From the NCBI RefSeq assembly GCF_022751215.1, contig NZ_JAICDG010000006.1, positions 1 through 64,000 of the forward strand: a stretch of 64,000 bases of DNA, given 5' to 3'. The notes beneath the pieces were generated by a model. It was not told the origin of the DNA and did no database searches. It worked only from the letters and a program-made list of their open reading frames with translations. The position numbers and the translations under genes are program-made. The stretch is from Actinomadura terrae (GTDB lineage: Bacteria; Actinomycetota; Actinomycetes; Streptosporangiales; Streptosporangiaceae). This document shows positions 25,893-33,789 of this stretch, one piece after another. Every line of letters starts with the position of its first letter. Position 1 is the first letter of the stretch.

Positions 25893-26587
25893 CCTCGCGG
25901 GCCAGTAGCGCTCCAGGGAGCGCATGGAGGCGTGTCGGGACCGGGCTAGCAGGGTGGGTTGTTGGTTCCGTCCTCTGCTTCGTGGGTGAGGACGCTGTGC
26001 CGCAGCTGGTGCAGGGTCCAGCCGCCGAGCAGCTCGAGTTCGGCAGGGCCGGTGACGCCCGGGTTGGCCAGGGAGCGGGTGCGGAACTTGGATAGCTCGG
26101 CGGCGGGCCGGTAGGACAGGCGCGCCCGGCCGGTGGTGCGGCAGACGTCCAGGGGCGGGGTTCGGGCGGGCACCTTGCGTTCGGTGAGGCACACCGGTCC
26201 GCGGGTGCGGCCTTTGATCAGGCGGGGTAGCAGCTGGGCGGTGCCGGACTGCCAGTGCACCCAGTTGCCCGCGCCGCCCCTGAAGATGACCTTCCCGCGT
26301 TTGTCGTCGAGGGCCAGGTCCGCGATCTGCTCGCGGGCCAGCGCCCGCGTGCGGTCCGACGGCGCGGGTCGACGTTCGATCCCCGGGCTCGGGTTGGTCA
26401 GCAGCCAGCCCTCGCGGTGCCACCAGGTGAGGGCGGCTTTGAACACCGACAGCTCCTGGTTGACGGTGTCGGCGTCGACCAGGCGGGCCCGCTCGATGAA
26501 TGCCTCGGTGATGAGGTCGGCGGCCGCTGCCTCATCGAGGCGTACACCTCGATCCTGATCACCGGGAGAGGTGATCCAGCTCAGCAT
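25893..26587 (-). pseudogene. Decayed tyrosine recombinase
   Basis: Resembles the recombinase at 20672-21637 in the core and C-terminal parts: RPAPSDRTRALAREQIADLA, QSGTAQLLPRLIKGRTRGPV, TTGRARLSYRPAAELSKF and LHQLRHSVLTHEAEDGTN. The N-terminus is missing. The block holding the first catalytic Arg (ARASEVL in the intact copy) is deleted. Near 25950 the frame shifts so that the final ARSRHASMRSLERYW with the tyrosine is out of frame. It cannot be active. Confidence 0.8.
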
Positions 26588-26641
26588 CGGCGCACGCCAG
26601 GCTCTGCCGCAGTAAATCCGGTATTTACTGCGGCAGAGCGT

Positions 26642-27724
26642 TCAGCTCAGCAATTGAAGGCGTGCGGCGATGTTCTCGAGGAACCAGGCCGGGAATTCGT
26701 CGGCAGGATCGAGGCTCGCACGGGCCATGGATGACCAGTCGTCGCGGCGGAGGATCGTCAGGTAGCGGTCCAGCAGTCGACCTTGGTGTTCTGGCGGCAA
26801 GTTGGGGAGGTCGGGATCGGCTTTGAGAAGACGGTCGGCGATGTAGGCGGCGGTGACGTAGCGGTGCCGGGTCGGTTGCTGGTGGGCCAGGTGGGTGACG
26901 TGGGCGTCCAGGACGCGGCGGATCGGAGGGTAGCCGTCCCAGGTCATGCCCATGCCGCTGTTGCCGGCCATGACCTTCAGGAGGCGGCCGGTATGGTCGA
27001 TGAGCTCGTCGTCGGGGTCGGACGCGGTAATTGCTTCGTGGACGTCGGCGGCGCGGGCGACGGCGCCGACGTAGTAGCCGTTGAGGCAGTCGCCGTCGAG
27101 GGCATGGCGTAGCAGCCATGGTCGAGCTCGGCGGCCTCCGATCTCACAGAGGGCTTCGACGACATAGACGCGGCCCCAGCCGGCGGTTCGGGGTGCGAGC
27201 CACCGGAGTGCCTCGCCACCTCCTTCACGGCGTTTCAATGCGTGCGCCGCGAGGGGGCCGAAGGTGTTCGACAGCAACCCGATGTGCTGGAGCAGGTCGA
27301 CGTCTTGCTCGTCCCAGTCGGCGGCGAGCAGGGCGAGGCCGATGACGGTCGAGCACTGGTCGGGGCTATGGCGGACCAGCCAGCGGCCTGTCTCCTGGAC
27401 GCGTTCGCGGTCCGCGCGCAAAGCCGCGGCGGTGATGTGGTCGTTGCGGTGGATGGGGACGTCCACGTCGTGGAAGGCCCATGTCAGCTCGTCCGGTGTG
27501 GCGTCGGGCCGGGTGAAGAACGCGTCCAGGATGGCGGCCGCCGCGACGCCTTGCCGTCGTCGGTCGTCGGGCCCTTTGACCCATCGGCGATGCGCGACGC
27601 GGTCCGGGTAGGGCTTGCCGTCGTTCGGCAGAGGAGCGTCGGGGTGCAGCTGATGGAGCCGCATGGAGTGGTCGTACAGGCTCATCTGGTTTCCGAGCGG
27701 TCCGGGCTCGGTCGTCTCGCTCAC
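26642..27724 (-). CDS. Hypothetical protein, helical-repeat-like
   Basis: A 360-residue soluble protein with no recognised family. Its sequence is rich in short amphipathic helices with Trp/Arg (RRWVKGPDDRRRQGVAAAAI, GLALLAADWDEQDVDLLQHI, PWLLRHALDGDCLNGYYVGA), resembling a HEAT- or TPR-like helical array. It shows no signal peptide and no membrane segment. Codon use is normal for the window, and the ORF is long and uninterrupted among pseudogenes, so it is probably expressed. Neighbours are transposon debris and give no functional clue. Confidence 0.7.
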   Translation of the reverse strand: MSETTEPGPLGNQMSLYDHSMRLHQLHPDAPLPNDGKPYPDRVAHRRWVKGPDDRRRQGVAAAAILDAFFTRPDATPDELTWAFHDVDVPIHRNDHITAAALRADRERVQETGRWLVRHSPDQCSTVIGLALLAADWDEQDVDLLQHIGLLSNTFGPLAAHALKRREGGGEALRWLAPRTAGWGRVYVVEALCEIGGRRARPWLLRHALDGDCLNGYYVGAVARAADVHEAITASDPDDELIDHTGRLLKVMAGNSGMGMTWDGYPPIRRVLDAHVTHLAHQQPTRHRYVTAAYIADRLLKADPDLPNLPPEHQGRLLDRYLTILRRDDWSSMARASLDPADEFPAWFLENIAARLQLLS

Positions 27725-27821
27725 AGGCGGACGGAGGACTCGATTCTCTCGATCATGCGCACAGCCTATGCCAGGCGTTGGTACGAATCGTCCGCGAGCC
27801 CGATCAGGCTGTGCCAGGCAG

Positions 27822-28308
27822 CTACGGGGAGATCAGGAACGATAGGCCCGGCGCGTTGAGCTGGGTAGGACGCAGCGGCCGCCAACCGTTGTCGAGTTCG
27901 GCATCGATGTCGACGTCGATGGTGCCGAACAGGTTGATGTGGTCGCTGCGGCCGGGTGAGACGTGGGACAGAAGATCGTCGAGGACGTCACGTCCCTGGG
28001 CGCGGAGTTCGAGGACGGCGCGGGAGTAGTACTCGTTGGTCCAGGCGACGACGGCTAGCGGGCGGCGTGGATGGGAACCGGCGTCGCTCCGTCGGCAGCA
28101 TCGACGAATCCAGCTGGTGCGCGTTCATCCCGCGCAGGAACTCCAGCTTCTTCACCGACGTCAGCACCGCGGGCGCCGTTGCCTCCACCGCGGGCGTCGT
28201 CAGCCAGGTCAACCGGGTCATCTCGCGCAGCTCCGGCACCGGCTCCAGTAGCCCGTCCAGGTCACCGCGCATCCGCATCGTCAGGAGCGGCCCGGGCCGT
28301 CCGATCAT
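27822..28308 (-). pseudogene. Tn3-family transposase remnant (N-terminal block joined to C-terminus)
   Basis: The minus strand from 28308 reads ELREMTRLTWLTTPAVEATA and EFLRGMNAHQLDSSMLPTER, the middle-N block of DUF4158 Tn3 transposases. After a frameshift/deletion near 28050 it continues WTNEYYSRAVLELRAQGRDV, then SDHINLFGTIDVD, the family's C-terminal block, to a stop at 27822. The central catalytic part is deleted. Confidence 0.75.
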
Positions 28309-28442
28309 CGAAGTCCTTTCCTGTCAGGCATCGTCACCGGCGTGCTTTCGAGTCGTGAGGGAAGCGTGCGGCTGGAGCGGGGACGCTGTGGGACGTCGTG
28401 GGGTGCCAGTGAACGTCGGTGCCAGGGCGAGTGGCCCGGCAC

Positions 28443-29207
28443 TCAGCTGGTGGGCGGTCGCAGGTCGTGGCCGGCGCTGATGGTCGCGGCGGCGAGCAGG
28501 GTGAGCGCCACGGTCGCGGCGAACGAGCCGGTGACGGAGCCGGTCCTGATGCTCACCAGCACGTTCTGCGCTGACGCGCACGCGAGCCCTGTTCCGAGGA
28601 GGACGAGCGCGGCGCCGACCCGGCGCGCGGACGGAAGGACGGCGGCCTTGGCGACGCGGGCGACGAAAATGCACATCCCTGCCGCCGCGAACGCGAGCGT
28701 CCCCCAGTAGTAGGCGACGAGCGCGGCGTAGGTGAGCCCGGTTGACTGCCTGGCCAGTTCGGTGTTGGCGGCCAGGACGAGCGCCGCGAGCGCGGCCGCG
28801 GGACCGGCGAGGACGCGGATCGCGACGGCCGTCATGCGGCGGAGCGCGGCCCCGTGCGGTGGTGGGAGCGGCGCGGCCAGGGCCATGCCGAGCAGCGTGG
28901 GGGCGAGCCAGAGGCTGGTGGCGATGTGGCGGGTGTCGGCGGTCACCGCGGGAGAGGGTTCGACGGCTCGAAGCACCAGCATGGTGACGGAGGTGACCAC
29001 GAAGAGGGCGACGGCGGTCACGCGCCGGGTCTGGCCGGCGAAGGTCTCGGGCCAGGTGCTCGGACGGAGCCAGAGCCGCGCGGCTCCGGCGACGGCGTCG
29101 GGCCAGGATCGCGGACCGGCGGCTTCCAGTTCGTCGCTGATGTCGGCGCCCCATCGGTCGCGGACCGCGGGCGGGTAGAGGACGGTGATCAGTGTGGCGG
29201 CCTTCAT
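28443..29207 (-). CDS. Membrane protein paired with PadR regulator
   Basis: A 254-residue protein with about six hydrophobic segments after a soluble N-terminus of 65 residues (LYPPAVRDRWGADISDELEA, then WPDAVAGAARLWLRPSTWPE). That N-terminal block is typical of membrane proteins encoded after PadR regulators in actinomycetes, whose role is unknown. Its ATG overlaps the stop of the PadR gene (ATGA), so the pair is co-transcribed and translationally coupled. Confidence 0.75.
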   Translation of the reverse strand: MKAATLITVLYPPAVRDRWGADISDELEAAGPRSWPDAVAGAARLWLRPSTWPETFAGQTRRVTAVALFVVTSVTMLVLRAVEPSPAVTADTRHIATSLWLAPTLLGMALAAPLPPPHGAALRRMTAVAIRVLAGPAAALAALVLAANTELARQSTGLTYAALVAYYWGTLAFAAAGMCIFVARVAKAAVLPSARRVGAALVLLGTGLACASAQNVLVSIRTGSVTGSFAATVALTLLAAATISAGHDLRPPTS

Positions 29208-29521
29208 GCCGGGGTGATCCCGAGGGCGCGCAGCCCCGCCTGGGAGATGCGGTTCATCCGCTCGAGTTCGGTGCGCAGCGTGGCCCGGCCGGTGTCGGTG
29301 ATCTCCATGGTGCGGTGCCGTTCCCGAGGGGCGGCGTCGGCGTCGGCGGGCCGGATGAGCTCGCGGGCCTCAAGCCGGGACAGGGCTCCGTAGAGGCTGC
29401 CCGGTCCGAGGCGGCTACCGGTGAGCTCCTGGATCGCGGTGTTGATCGCGTAGCCGTGCAGCGGCCCGTCGGCGAGGACGGTGAGCACGAGCATCTGCGC
29501 GTCGTTGCTGTGCATGGACAT
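29204..29521 (-). CDS. PadR-family transcriptional regulator
   Basis: A 105-residue PadR protein, the short subfamily. Its winged helix reads MLVLTVLADGPLHGYAINTA, GSLYGALSRLEARELIRPA, then the ITDTGRATLRTELERM dimerisation helix. It represses its own operon, and usually an adjacent transporter, in response to stress or small molecules. Inverted GTACTACGC/GCGTAATAC elements lie just upstream. A broken membrane-protein gene is divergent from it. Confidence 0.9.
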   Translation of the reverse strand: MSMHSNDAQMLVLTVLADGPLHGYAINTAIQELTGSRLGPGSLYGALSRLEARELIRPADADAAPRERHRTMEITDTGRATLRTELERMNRISQAGLRALGITPA

Positions 29522-29539
29522 GGCCTCCTGCGGAGCAGA

Positions 29540-29589
29540 GTACTACGCAGCACGTTACTACTTGTCGCGTAATACGTCCCGCGTACTAT
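29540..29589. promoter_or_regulatory. Candidate PadR operators between divergent genes
   Basis: GTACTACGC (29540-29548), GCGTAATAC (29567-29575) and GCGTACTAT (29581-29589) give an 8-of-9 inverted pair plus a third half-site, spanning the gap between the PadR gene and the start at 29588. Confidence 0.5.
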
Positions 29590-30558
29590 GACGGCTGTGG
29601 AGAACAGAGACGAGGCCGGGCACGCGGCGCTGACCGCGATCTGGGCGACCCTGGGGGCGGCGGGCCTGTTCGAGGCGCTGAGCGCGCTCGGAACCCAGGT
29701 CAGGACGGTGCGGGCGACCAGTCCCTGGCAGGACGACCCCTACAACGTCGCCGTGTCGTTCACGGTCTTCGCGGTGCCGAGGCTCGCCGGGGTCATCGCA
29801 GTGCGGATGTTCGCGTGGCGGGCGCCGGGCGGCCCCGACCGCGCGCATCAGATGGTGCGCGCGGCCTGGGTGGTGATCGCCCTGATGGGGGCCACCCTGG
29901 TCGCCGAATGGGCGGGGGTGATCGTCGGGGCGCACGCCTCGGCCTGGAACCGGTGGACCGCGGTGCTGGTGGCCGGACTGGTCGTGACCTGCGCGGCCGC
30001 GCTCGTCGCGACGGTGTTGCTGGCGCGCTGCCGGCGGCCGCGCGGATCATCCGCGCGATGGAGGTACGACTGGCTCAGCGACCTCGTCTGGATCTGCGGA
30101 CGGATTCCGGTACTGCGGCGCCGAGTGACCGACGGCCACGCGGCCTGGGTGCGTCGGCACACGACGGGCGTCTTCGCGGGGTTGAGCGCGCTGGTCGCCG
30201 TCGGCGTGGTCGGCGCTCTCGCCATCGGCGAGGGGTAGACGAATCCCCTGCTGATCGCGTGGGCGCTGGTCGTCGAGACGATGGCCTATCTCGCCCTCTG
30301 CTGGGTCGGGACCTGATCGGAGGCTTCGTCGCGGGTCCGCCGCGCACGGCCGCCCGCCACATCGCGGAGGTGTCGGTGATGGCCGGATCCGTCGCGACCC
30401 AATTCGCAGTCGCGTTCCACGACGCGCTGTGGTCCGTGCTCGGCACCGGGGAACTGACGTCCGTCCCGTCATTGGTGATGCTCACCCTCGGGATCGGACT
30501 GGTAGGCGGAGTGCTCACCGCCGTGCCACTGATGGCCCGCGCCAACCGTGCGGCCTGA
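29588..30558 (+). pseudogene. Membrane protein gene with in-frame stop and frameshift
   Basis: The ORF from ATG 29588 encodes a polytopic membrane protein (about five helices) up to a TAG at 30236. Directly after it the same frame continues with membrane sequence, NPLLIAWALVVETMAYLALC. The frame then shifts near 30310 into DLIGGFVAGPPRTAARHIAE and a last hydrophobic helix ending at 30558. One nonsense change plus one frameshift make it a pseudogene, unless the 216-residue N-terminal part still works. Family unknown. Confidence 0.7.
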
Positions 30559-30641
30559 TCCGACGCGGCGCTCCTCCTGATGCCCGCACGTTCATTCGCA
30601 GTCATCCGTACCCGCCCGTGCACACATGTGAAAGGCACGTC

Positions 30642-30970
30642 ATGGAACTCCCCACCACCGGCTCGCCGATGATTCGCGCCGGCGAGTTGTCCAAACGGTA
30701 TGGGCGCAGGGAGGTCGTCCGGAGACTCAGCTTCACGGTGGAAACCGGTCAGGTCTGCGCGCTGCTCGGCCCGAATGGCGCGGTAAAGACATCGACGATC
30801 CGGATGCTGGTCGGACTTTCGGCCCCGGACGCCGGCACCGCGACGATCCTCGGCGAACCGGTCGGGCTAGGCGCGAGCGTGCTGAGTCGTGTCGGCGTCC
30901 TCATCGACGGCCCCGGGTTCGTCCCGCACATGACCGGAATGGCGAATCTGAAGCTGCTGTGGTCGGCGAC
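30642..30970 (+). pseudogene. ABC transporter ATP-binding protein, truncated and Walker A altered
   Basis: The N-terminal 110 residues of an ABC ATPase: LSKRYGRREVVRRLSFTVET, Walker A region LLGPNGAVKTSTIRML, and the downstream TIRMLVGLSAPDAGTATILG. In a working Walker A the residue before Lys is Gly (GAGKT/S); here it is Val. From about 30970 the sequence becomes antisense transposase debris, so the signature motif and Walker B are gone. Non-functional on both counts. Confidence 0.75.
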
Positions 30971-31127
30971 CCGGCGGTCGTTCCCTTCTCAGTTCCTCGT
31001 CCGCGAGGTGGTCGTAGATGGAGGTCGGACAGATCGCGCGCCCGAGTTCTTCGATGGCCTGGTCGGTGGGGTGCTTGGGACGCTGGCGGCGGCCCGCTTG
31101 ATCCCCACGTTCATGCCGAGCCCCTAA
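30971..31127 (-). pseudogene. Short Tn3 transposase fragment
   Basis: The minus strand reads LGMNVGIKRAAASVPS and, in another frame, TDQAIEELGRAICPTSIYDH followed by LADEELRRE. These match separate conserved blocks of Tn3 transposases. It abuts the truncated ABC gene, marking the deletion junction. Confidence 0.5.
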
Positions 31128-31202
31128 AAGCACAACGGCGGCGGGTGCGGGGTGTCCGATTCCTACAAGACCGCCGTCCGCCGCGTGGCTACGTTGACCT
31201 GC

Positions 31203-32546
31203 ATGAATCTATCTTCAGACCAGGTCTTTCGACCTGGTGGGCATGCGTATGACCGGGAGCGGATGGGGCTCAACCGGGCAATGGAGTCGCGTCCGGCGTA
31301 CGTGGTCGGCGCGATCGACGAGCAGGACGTGGCCGCCGCCGTGCGGATGGCGGTGGCGCAGGGGCGGGCCGTCGGTGTGATGGCCACCGGCCACAGCCCT
31401 ACGGTGGCGGCGGACGGGGCCGTACTGATCAACACCGGGCGGATGAACGGTGTCGAGGTGGACCCGCGGGCCAGGACCGCCTGGGTGGAGGCGGGGACGC
31501 GGTGGCGGCAGGTCGTGGAGCGGGCCGCCCCGCACGGCCTGGCCCCGCTCAACGGTTCCAGCCCCAACGTGGGCGCGGTGGGCTACACGACCGGCGGGGG
31601 CGCGGGGTTGCTCGGCCGCCGCTTCGGCTTCGCCGCCGATCACGTACGGCGGCTGCGCGTGGTCACCGCCGACGGCCGGCTGCGCGAGGTCAGCGCTGAC
31701 AGCGATCCCGATCTTTTCTGGGCGGTGCGTGGAGGAAAGGACAACTTCGGCGTCGTCGTCGGCATGGAGATCGAGCTGTTCCCGGTGTCGCAGCTGTACG
31801 GCGGCGGCCTCTACTTCCCCGCCGACGCTACAGGCGACGTGCTGCACGCCTACGCCGAATGGACCCGTTCGCTGCCGGAGCACATGGCCTCCTCGGTGCT
31901 GCTGGCCCAGAACCCAAACCTGCCCGCAGTGCCAGAGCCGCTGCGCGGCAAATTCGTCACGCATGTACGGATCGCCTTCAGCGACGCCGAAGGCGGAGAG
32001 GAACTGGTGCGGCCGCTGCGAGAGATCGGCCCCACCTTGTTGGACACGGTGCGGGACATGCCCTACGCCGAGGTCGGCACCATCCATCACGAGCCCACCG
32101 ATGCCCCTTACCTCGCCTACGACCGCAACGTATTCCTGCGCGACATCAGCAAGGACGCGGTCGACACGCTCCTGGCCCACGCCGGACCGGACGCTCAGCC
32201 CCCGTTCATTACCGAGCTGCGGCACTTCGGCGGCGCCTACTCCCGTCCGCCCGAGGTCCCCAACTGCGTCGGCGGGAGGGACGCGGTGTTCTGCCTGTTC
32301 ACCGGTGCGACGCCCGCCCCCGGGAGCCTGGAGTCGCGCGACCGGTTCCTGGCGGACCTGCGTCCCTGGGGCACCGGTGGCACCAACATCAACTTCGCCG
32401 GTGTGGAGGACGCCGACCCGGCCATCGTCCGCACCGCCTACCGGCCCGGCGACTACACCCGCCTGACCGAAATCAAAGCCGTCTACGACCCCGGCAACGT
32501 CTTCCGCATCAACTTCAACATTCCCCCAAAAGCGGCGCCGGCATGA
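31203..32546 (+). CDS. FAD-linked oxidase (berberine-bridge/PCMH type)
   Basis: A 447-residue flavoprotein. The PCMH FAD domain occupies residues 40-210: AVGVMATGHSPTVAADG carries the His used for covalent FAD attachment, then NVGAVGYTTGGGAGLLGRRF and the DLFWAVRGGKDNFGVV block. The BBE C-terminal motif IKAVYDPGNVFRINFNIPP closes the protein. Members oxidise sugars, alkaloids or other secondary metabolites. ATG 31203 is chosen; 17 further in-frame codons upstream look non-coding. The LLM oxidoreductase gene follows 68 bp later, so the two may share a promoter. The substrate is unknown. Confidence 0.9.
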   Translation: MNLSSDQVFRPGGHAYDRERMGLNRAMESRPAYVVGAIDEQDVAAAVRMAVAQGRAVGVMATGHSPTVAADGAVLINTGRMNGVEVDPRARTAWVEAGTRWRQVVERAAPHGLAPLNGSSPNVGAVGYTTGGGAGLLGRRFGFAADHVRRLRVVTADGRLREVSADSDPDLFWAVRGGKDNFGVVVGMEIELFPVSQLYGGGLYFPADATGDVLHAYAEWTRSLPEHMASSVLLAQNPNLPAVPEPLRGKFVTHVRIAFSDAEGGEELVRPLREIGPTLLDTVRDMPYAEVGTIHHEPTDAPYLAYDRNVFLRDISKDAVDTLLAHAGPDAQPPFITELRHFGGAYSRPPEVPNCVGGRDAVFCLFTGATPAPGSLESRDRFLADLRPWGTGGTNINFAGVEDADPAIVRTAYRPGDYTRLTEIKAVYDPGNVFRINFNIPPKAAPA

Positions 32547-32614
32547 CGGCTCGGCCGAATCCGCGCCCCCCGCATCCGAAACTGCACACGACCGCAATCA
32601 CTAAAGGAAGTAAC

Positions 32615-33502
32615 TTGAGAATCGGAATAGGGCTGCCCGCCGCCGTGCCGGACACGGACGCCACGGTCATCGGACGCTGGGCCGCGGAGAGCGAGGAGCG
32701 CGGCTTCGCCTCCCTGGGAGTGATCGACCGGCTGGTGTACGACAACCTGGACCCGCTGGTCGCGCTGGCCGCCGCGGCGGCTCGCACCGAACGCATCGAG
32801 TTGTTGACCACCGTCCTCAACGCCGGTTACCGCGGCAACCCCGTGCTGCTGGCCAAGCAGATCGACTCGCTGGAGCGGCTGTGCGCCGGACGGCTGACCG
32901 TGGGCCTGGGCATGGGCGGCTGGCCCGAGGACTACGCCGCCAGCGGCGCGCCGATGACGGGGCGCGGCGCCGCGTTCGAGGCCGCCCTCGCGGCGATGCG
33001 CGCCGTATGGCGCGGCGAGACGATCGGAGCCTCCGGCCCGGTCCCGGCGCTCCCCCAAGGCCGCCCCGGACTGCTCTTGGCCGGTCTGGTACCCGCCGGG
33101 TTCGCCCGAGCCGCCCGCCTGTCCGACGGCTGGGTGGCCCCGTCCTTCGGCCTGCAAACCCTTGAACAGGGCGTCGAGGCCGTCCACCGGGAATGGACCC
33201 GGGCCGCACGCCCCGGACGGCCGCGCGTCATCGTCGAGCGCTACTTCTGCCTGGGACCCGGCGCGGCCCGGACCGCCGAAGCCTACGCGGCGCACTACTA
33301 CGGCCCCGACTACCTTCCTCACATCCAGCCCGACCTGCTGACCGACCCCGATCGGCTGCGCCTGGAGATCGACCGCCTGACCGAGGCGGGCGCCGACGAC
33401 CTGGTTCTGCTTCCCTGCTCGGGCGACCCCCGACAGATCGGCCTGCTCGCCGATGCCCTCGACCAGGCAAGCCGGGCACCGGCCATGGAAGCGACAGCGT
33501 GA
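32615..33502 (+). CDS. LLM-class (luciferase-like) flavin/F420 oxidoreductase
   Basis: A 295-residue TIM-barrel oxidoreductase: IGIGLPAAVPDTDATVIGRW, then RIELLTTVLNAGYRGNPVLL, and GRLTVGLGMGGWPEDYAASG, the conserved strand-4 block. Family members use FMN or, in actinomycetes, often F420. TTG 32615 has AAAGGAAG 5 nt upstream, a good match; the frame has no better start. It follows the FAD oxidase gene in the same direction. The exact substrate is unknown. Confidence 0.88.
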   Translation: MRIGIGLPAAVPDTDATVIGRWAAESEERGFASLGVIDRLVYDNLDPLVALAAAAARTERIELLTTVLNAGYRGNPVLLAKQIDSLERLCAGRLTVGLGMGGWPEDYAASGAPMTGRGAAFEAALAAMRAVWRGETIGASGPVPALPQGRPGLLLAGLVPAGFARAARLSDGWVAPSFGLQTLEQGVEAVHREWTRAARPGRPRVIVERYFCLGPGAARTAEAYAAHYYGPDYLPHIQPDLLTDPDRLRLEIDRLTEAGADDLVLLPCSGDPRQIGLLADALDQASRAPAMEATA

Positions 33503-33789
33503 ACTCCCACCACCGGAAGGACCCGGCCGGGCCCATGGGAGCGCAGGACGCCTTCGGCCCGCCATTGGTTGGCAGTTCGGCGGCGGCCACGAGATCCCCG
33601 TAGACCTCACCCCCTGAGGCGATCGTCGCGGACGGCCGGGCGTCCCGCGCGGTCGGCCGCGCGTTCGGGGGGAGATCGGGGCAGCGCATTCCGGAGGATG
33701 CCGGACGAACGGCGCCTCTGGAGGCTGGACGCATGGCGCGCGCCTGGGAGCGCTCGGCGTGCCATATCCGTCGATCTCCGGGAGTGCCG

